The translations under genes were made by a program, and so were the position numbers. 64,000 bases of DNA from Bacteroidota bacterium (GTDB taxonomy: Bacteria; Bacteroidota; Bacteroidia; UKL13-3): the NCBI GenBank assembly GCA_013298895.1, contig JAAFJM010000002.1:217314-281313 (forward strand). Direction: 5' to 3'. Of the stretch, positions 58,872 to 64,000 are shown piece by piece (the first letter of the stretch is position 1; each line of letters begins with the position of its first letter). The notes beneath the pieces are model-generated. The model did no database searches. It was given only the letters and a program-made list of their open reading frames with translations, and was not told the DNA's origin.

Positions 58872-59948
58872 ATGATTTTAGCTTTACGAATATTAGCTGC
58901 GCCTTTTGCACTGCTTTACGGGTTTATTTTATTTATACGAAACTGGTGTTACAGTGCAGGATTATTGCCCGAAACATCTTTTGAACTGCCAATTATTAAT
59001 GTAGGTAATTTGGCTTTTGGAGGCACAGGAAAAACGCCTCACATTGAATATTTAATAAAATTACTCAAACCTACCCACAAAGTTGCTGTTTTAAGTCGAG
59101 GCTATAAACGCAAAACCATTGGTTATTTCTTTGCAACCATTGAAAGCAGCGCTACCGAAATTGGCGATGAGCCCAGACAAATAAAACAAAAATTTAAAGA
59201 CGAAATTCACCTTGCCGTTTGCGAAAACAGAGTTATTGGCGTGCCAAACTTACTTTTTGATGCGGAGGATACTGATGTAATTTTATTGGACGATGCTTTT
59301 CAGCACAGAGCTATAAAAGCTGGATTAAATATTTTATTAACTGATTACCATAATTTATTTACCCAAGATTATTTAACTCCAGCAGGTACTTTACGAGAAT
59401 ACCGAGCAGGCTATAAACGTGCTGATATTATTATAGTTACCAAATGTAATCCTGATTTAGAGCAAACTGAAAAAAATAAAATTAAAGCTCAAATAAAACC
59501 TTTAGCACACCAACAAGTATTTTTTAGCTATCAAAAATATGATGATTTAGTGCCTTATTTTGATAAAAATATTGAAAACCAAATAAACCTAAAAAATGCT
59601 GATGTTTTAATGTTTAGCGGAATTGCTAAAGCCGATAGTTTTGAAAATTATTTGGAGCAAAATGCCCGTAAAGTATTAACTGCTTGGCGCTTTGGCGATC
59701 ATCATGATTTTACGAAGGAAGAAATTACTAAACTTTTAGCTGAATTTGATAAATATGAATCTGAAAACAAAATATTGGTAAGTACAGAAAAAGATGCCAT
59801 GCGCTTGCAAACCGATGAGTTCAAAGATTTGCTAAAAAATTATCCTATTTATTATTTGCCTTTGCAAGTGGCATTTTTCGAAAATGATAAAGAAAAATTT
59901 AACCAAACCATATTAAACTATGTTGAACAAAATAAACGAAGCTACTAA
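58872..59948 (+). CDS. lpxK: Tetraacyldisaccharide 4'-kinase
   Basis: VGNLAFGGTGKTPHIEYLIKLL; LSRGYKRKTIG; GDEPRQIKQKF; LLDDAFQHRAIKAGLNILL. Confidence 0.93.
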   Translation: MILALRILAAPFALLYGFILFIRNWCYSAGLLPETSFELPIINVGNLAFGGTGKTPHIEYLIKLLKPTHKVAVLSRGYKRKTIGYFFATIESSATEIGDEPRQIKQKFKDEIHLAVCENRVIGVPNLLFDAEDTDVILLDDAFQHRAIKAGLNILLTDYHNLFTQDYLTPAGTLREYRAGYKRADIIIVTKCNPDLEQTEKNKIKAQIKPLAHQQVFFSYQKYDDLVPYFDKNIENQINLKNADVLMFSGIAKADSFENYLEQNARKVLTAWRFGDHHDFTKEEITKLLAEFDKYESENKILVSTEKDAMRLQTDEFKDLLKNYPIYYLPLQVAFFENDKEKFNQTILNYVEQNKRSY

Positions 59949-60723
59949 TTATATTTTATCAAAATCTGCCATAAAACCTGAAACTGGTGTTATTTTAGGT
60001 ACTGGTTTGGGTGCTTTGGTTAACGATTGCGAAGTGGTAAACACCATCAATTATGAGGATATTCCACATTTTCCAATAAGTACGGTTGAAAGCCATAAAG
60101 GCAAACTAATTTTTGGCTATTTAAATAAAAAACCAGTGGTAATTATGCAAGGTAGGTTTCATTATTACGAAGGTTACAGCATGCAAGAAGTTACTTTTCC
60201 AGTAAGGGTTTTAAAATTTTTAGGCATAAGTAAATTATTGATAAGCAATGCTGCGGGTGGATTGAACCGAAATTACCAAGTAAGCGAACTGATGCTGATA
60301 AACGACCATATTAATTTATTGCCCGAATCGCCATTAAGAGGAAAACATTACCGTGAGTTCGGGGATAGATTTCCTGATATGTGCGAACCATACAACAAAA
60401 CATTGTGTGAGCAAGCTTTAAGTATTGCAACGCAAAATAATATAAAACTACACGAAGGTTGTTACGCATCGGTACAAGGACCTGCTTTAGAAACCAAAGC
60501 TGAGTATAAAATGCTTAGCATAATGGGCGCTGATGCTGTTGGAATGAGCACTGTGCCCGAAGTTTTGGTGGCTGTACAAATGAAATTAGCAGTTTGTGCC
60601 ATTTCGGTTATTACTGACTTAGGATTTCCTGAAACTTTAAAACCAGTAAGTTTAGAAAAAATAATTGCGGCCGCCAATAAAGCTGAACCACAATTAAGTA
60701 AATTATTTATGGAGTTGGTATAA
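59920..60723 (+). CDS. Purine-nucleoside phosphorylase
   Basis: GVILGTGLGALV; GRFHYYEGY; SNAAGGLN; GPALETKAEYKMLSIMGADAVGMSTVPE; overlaps lpxK by 29 nt. Confidence 0.93.
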   Translation: MLNKINEATNYILSKSAIKPETGVILGTGLGALVNDCEVVNTINYEDIPHFPISTVESHKGKLIFGYLNKKPVVIMQGRFHYYEGYSMQEVTFPVRVLKFLGISKLLISNAAGGLNRNYQVSELMLINDHINLLPESPLRGKHYREFGDRFPDMCEPYNKTLCEQALSIATQNNIKLHEGCYASVQGPALETKAEYKMLSIMGADAVGMSTVPEVLVAVQMKLAVCAISVITDLGFPETLKPVSLEKIIAAANKAEPQLSKLFMELV

Positions 60724-60951
60724 TTTTTTTGAGATTATCTCGATAACTCCTAAAATGTTGCCTTGGTTTGATAGGAAGTTATGCGGAAAGAGTTCCTTTT
60801 GTATATGGCAAAAAATAATTTTATACAATTAGTGTATTGTGTGTTGCAAATCAATTTGTGAAGTATTTTTTCATTCAAAAAACTAAGTTGGTGTTTTAAT
60901 TCAGAACTCCTATTTTCGCACGATTTTAAAAATTAGAGACAAAAAGAAAGA

Positions 60952-63381
60952 ATGGAAAATGTAATTTACTTAGTTCCCGCCTTGGGAGTTATTGGCCTTA
61001 TTGTAATGGCCATTAAAAGTGCTTGGGTAAACAAGCAAGATGCTGGTGACAAAAACATGCAAGAATTAGCAGGTTATATTGCCGATGGTGCAATGGCATT
61101 TTTAAAAGCTGAATGGAAAGTATTAAGTATTTTCGTAGTATTTGCTGCGGCTTTATTAGCTTATTCAGGAACAATTCACGAAGTTAATGGAAAAGCAATC
61201 CACTCAAGTTGGATTATTTCTATTTCATTTATAATTGGTGCAGTATTTTCGGCAACTGCCGGATACATTGGTATGAAAGTAGCTACAAAAGCTAACGTTC
61301 GTACTACACAAGCTGCACGTACAAGTTTAAAACAAGCCTTAAAAGTTTCATTTACTGGTGGAACTGTAATGGGTTTAGGAGTGGCTGGTTTAGCTGTTTT
61401 AGGTTTAGGTGGCTTATTCATTGTTTTCTTAACCATTTTTGCTGATTTAGGCGAAAACACAGTTATTACTGCTATCGAAGTATTAACAGGCTTCTCATTA
61501 GGAGCAGAATCAATTGCTTTATTTGCACGTGTTGGTGGTGGTATTTATACAAAAGCTGCTGATGTTGGGGCTGATTTAGTAGGAAAAGTTGAAGCTGGTA
61601 TTCCTGAAGATGACGTTCGTAATCCTGCAACTATTGCCGATAACGTGGGTGATAACGTAGGTGACGTTGCCGGTATGGGTGCCGATTTATTTGGTTCATA
61701 CGTAGCAACTATTTTGGCTACTATGGTTTTAGGCCAAGAAATTAAAGTTACTGATAATTTTGGAGGTATGTCGCCTATTTTATTACCAATGGTAATTTGT
61801 GGTTTAGGTATTTTATTTTCTATTGTTGGAACTTGGTTTGTTACCATTAAAGATGATAAATCAAACGTACAAAACGCTTTAAATTTAGGTAACTGGTCTT
61901 CAATGATTTTGACAGTAGTAGCCTCTTATTTTATTGTAAATTGGATGTTACCTGAAACTTTAAACTTACGTGGTTATGAGTTTTCTAAATTGAATGTGTT
62001 TTTAGCTATTGTTGTTGGAACAGTTGTAGGTGCTATTATGAGTATTGTAACTGAATATTACACAGCAATGGGTAAAGGTCCCGTTTTATCAATTATTCAA
62101 CAATCATCAACAGGACATGCTACTAATATTATTGGTGGTTTATCAGTAGGTATGAAATCAACAGTTATTCCTATTTTAACTTTAGCTGGTGGTATCATGG
62201 CCTCATACTATTTTGCTGGATTATATGGTGTAGCAATTGCTGCTGCTGGTATGATGGCAACTACTGCTATGCAATTAGCCATTGATGCTTTTGGTCCTAT
62301 TGCTGATAATGCAGGTGGTATTGCTGAAATGAGCCAATTACCTCCTGAAGTTCGTGAAAGAACTGATAATTTAGATGCTGTTGGTAATACTACTGCTGCT
62401 ACAGGTAAAGGATTTGCAATTGCTTCTGCAGCTTTAACTTCGTTAGCATTATTTGCTGCGTTTGTTGGTATTGCTGGAATTGATGCAATTGATATTTATA
62501 AAGCCAATGTATTAGCTGGTTTATTTGTAGGTGGAATGATTCCTTTTATTTTCTCGGCACTATGTATTCAAGCAGTTGGTAAAGCAGCTATGGATATGGT
62601 GCAAGAAGTTAGACGTCAGTTCCGCGAAATTCCAGGAATTATGGAATACAAAGCTAAACCTGAATACGAAAAATGTGTAGCTATCTCAACCAAAGCTTCT
62701 ATAAGAGAAATGATGTTACCAGGTGCTATTGCTTTAATTACGCCAGTAATTGTTGGTTTTATATTTGGGCCAGAAGTATTAGGTGGTTTATTAGCTGGTG
62801 TTACTGTAAGTGGTGTGTTAATGGGAATTTTCCAAAGCAACGCAGGTGGTGCTTGGGATAATGCTAAAAAATCATTTGAAAAAGGTGTTTTAATTAACGG
62901 TGAAATGTATTACAAAAAATCTGAGCCACACAAAGCTTCGGTAACAGGTGATACAGTAGGTGATCCTTTCAAAGATACTTCAGGACCATCAATGAATATT
63001 TTAATTAAATTAATGTCAATCGTTTCGTTGGTTATTGCTCCTTATATTGCTGTTCAAGGTGGTATGAAAGCTGATAAAGCTGGAATGGTAAATGGTGCAA
63101 AAACAGAATGCTGCGCAATGGATTCAGTAGATATGGACCATTGCGATATGATGGGCAATTGCGATATGGAAAAATGCATGACAATGACCAAAGAAGAATG
63201 TGCTGCTTATTGCGATAGCATGCAATGCTCTCCTGAGCAAAAAGCTATGTGCCAAAGCATGTACGGTGCTGATGGTAAATTTGATATGGCTAAATGTAAA
63301 GCAATGTGCAAAGAAAGCGCTGGTAAGGAAAAGAAAGCTTGCTGCGCAGAAGGCGAAGAGCATGGTCACGATAAAAAATAA
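60952..63381 (+). CDS. hppA: Membrane-bound H+/Na+-translocating pyrophosphatase with Cys/Met-rich C-terminal extension
   Basis: [56 protein letters not shown] signature; last ~92 aa are [26 protein letters not shown]... Confidence 0.95.
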   Translation: MENVIYLVPALGVIGLIVMAIKSAWVNKQDAGDKNMQELAGYIADGAMAFLKAEWKVLSIFVVFAAALLAYSGTIHEVNGKAIHSSWIISISFIIGAVFSATAGYIGMKVATKANVRTTQAARTSLKQALKVSFTGGTVMGLGVAGLAVLGLGGLFIVFLTIFADLGENTVITAIEVLTGFSLGAESIALFARVGGGIYTKAADVGADLVGKVEAGIPEDDVRNPATIADNVGDNVGDVAGMGADLFGSYVATILATMVLGQEIKVTDNFGGMSPILLPMVICGLGILFSIVGTWFVTIKDDKSNVQNALNLGNWSSMILTVVASYFIVNWMLPETLNLRGYEFSKLNVFLAIVVGTVVGAIMSIVTEYYTAMGKGPVLSIIQQSSTGHATNIIGGLSVGMKSTVIPILTLAGGIMASYYFAGLYGVAIAAAGMMATTAMQLAIDAFGPIADNAGGIAEMSQLPPEVRERTDNLDAVGNTTAATGKGFAIASAALTSLALFAAFVGIAGIDAIDIYKANVLAGLFVGGMIPFIFSALCIQAVGKAAMDMVQEVRRQFREIPGIMEYKAKPEYEKCVAISTKASIREMMLPGAIALITPVIVGFIFGPEVLGGLLAGVTVSGVLMGIFQSNAGGAWDNAKKSFEKGVLINGEMYYKKSEPHKASVTGDTVGDPFKDTSGPSMNILIKLMSIVSLVIAPYIAVQGGMKADKAGMVNGAKTECCAMDSVDMDHCDMMGNCDMEKCMTMTKEECAAYCDSMQCSPEQKAMCQSMYGADGKFDMAKCKAMCKESAGKEKKACCAEGEEHGHDKK

Positions 63382-63408
63382 TTAAACATTATAAAGTTTA
63401 CAAAACAA

Positions 63409-63434
63409 AAAACACGCTCTCGGGCGTGTTTTTT
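63409..63434 (+). terminator. Rho-independent terminator after hppA
   Basis: AACACGC TCTCGG GCGTGTTTTTT. Confidence 0.8.
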
Positions 63435-63618
63435 ATGGCATCAAATTGATTTAATTTTATAAAACGTTGGTACTAAAAATTTCAAGAAGAGCTTGTTTTC
63501 AAAAGCACAAAGTGTAATCGACATTACAATTCATAATAAATCATTAAAGCGCTGCTACCTTGAGGGATATTCGGATACTGCAAAAAATAATTAAACATAC
63601 CTTTAGTTCAATACACAA

Positions 63619-63648
63619 AAAAACACGCCCTAGAGCGTGTTTTTTTGT
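63619..63648 (-). terminator. Rho-independent terminator after recA (near-copy of the hppA terminator)
   Basis: AAAAACACGC CCTAGA GCGTGTTTTTTT; A-tract on one side, T-tract on the other. Confidence 0.75.
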
Positions 63649-63668
63649 GTAACATATCTTATTAATTA

Positions 63669-64000
63669 TTATTCGGCAGATGCTTTTATTTTGATTTCGC
63701 CAGAGCTGGCTTTTTCAAATATTTTAGCTTCAATTTCGGCTGTTAATTCTGGATTATCGCCTAAAATTTGTTTTACCGAATCGCGGCCTTGGCCTAATTT
63801 GGTATCATTATAACTGAACCATGAACCTGATTTTTTAATGATTTCGTACTCTACACCTAAGTCAATGGTTTCGCCTAAACGACTCACACCTTCACCATAA
63901 ATAATATCGAACTCTACGGTACGGAAAGGAGGCGATAATTTATTTTTAGCCACTTTAACGCGTGTGCGGTTTCCAATAATTTCTACACCTTCTTTTATTT
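63669..64000 (-). CDS. recA: Recombinase RecA, C-terminal part, 5' end beyond window
   Basis: [67 protein letters not shown]; frame stays open to 64000. Confidence 0.94.
   Translation of the reverse strand, partial: IKEGVEIIGNRTRVKVAKNKLSPPFRTVEFDIIYGEGVSRLGETIDLGVEYEIIKKSGSWFSYNDTKLGQGRDSVKQILGDNPELTAEIEAKIFEKASSGEIKIKASAE

Noticed and set aside
61176-62840. Minus ORFs within hppA (61176..61460, 61545..61847, 62616..62840)
   Set aside because: Antisense shadows of a highly conserved coding sequence.
63124-63385. Overlapping ORFs 63124..63369 (-) and 63200..63385 (+)
   Set aside because: Alternative frames of the Cys/Met-rich hppA tail; repetitive codons keep other frames open.
1-64000. 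CRISPR array, prophage, or complete IS/transposon
   Set aside because: No regularly spaced repeats, transposase, integrase or phage structural genes seen; the only mobile-like signals are small repeats and the S23 cassette.

Overview
64 kb window from an AT-rich Bacteroidota chromosome, inferred from the gliding/T9SS genes sprA, PorV/PorQ-like and CTD cargo, plus DUF6089-like and TonB-receptor proteins. Most of it is ordinary housekeeping: rarA (partial), rpoN, aat, trmB, a DEAD-box helicase, thiolase, sppA, yceI/marR, sprA, ruvA, an lpxH-like phosphoesterase, prmA, peroxiredoxin, hmgA/hppD, LOG, dgkA, two tRNAs, HIT, greA, a TonB receptor/T9SS cargo/PorV-like cluster, serA-like, lpxK, PNP, hppA and recA (partial). 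There is no rRNA, CRISPR array, prophage or transposase. The best candidates for something new are: (1) an 868-aa protein with two CbxX/SpoVK-type AAA+ modules behind a duplicated beta-rich N-terminal domain; (2) a membrane pyrophosphatase with a Cys/Met/His-rich C-terminal tail resembling a metal-binding domain; (3) a solitary S23/Avd-like four-helix-bundle gene bracketed by 29-bp inverted repeats (25/29) between a TPR gene and hmgA; (4) an accessory insertion (truncated DUF1016 + orphan ORF + HicBA) inside the tyrosine-catabolism pair hmgA/hppD; (5) a near-perfect 30-bp palindrome upstream of marR-yceI; (6) an alkyltransferase-like protein with PAHR in place of PCHR. Product names come from reading the supplied translations; no database search was run.
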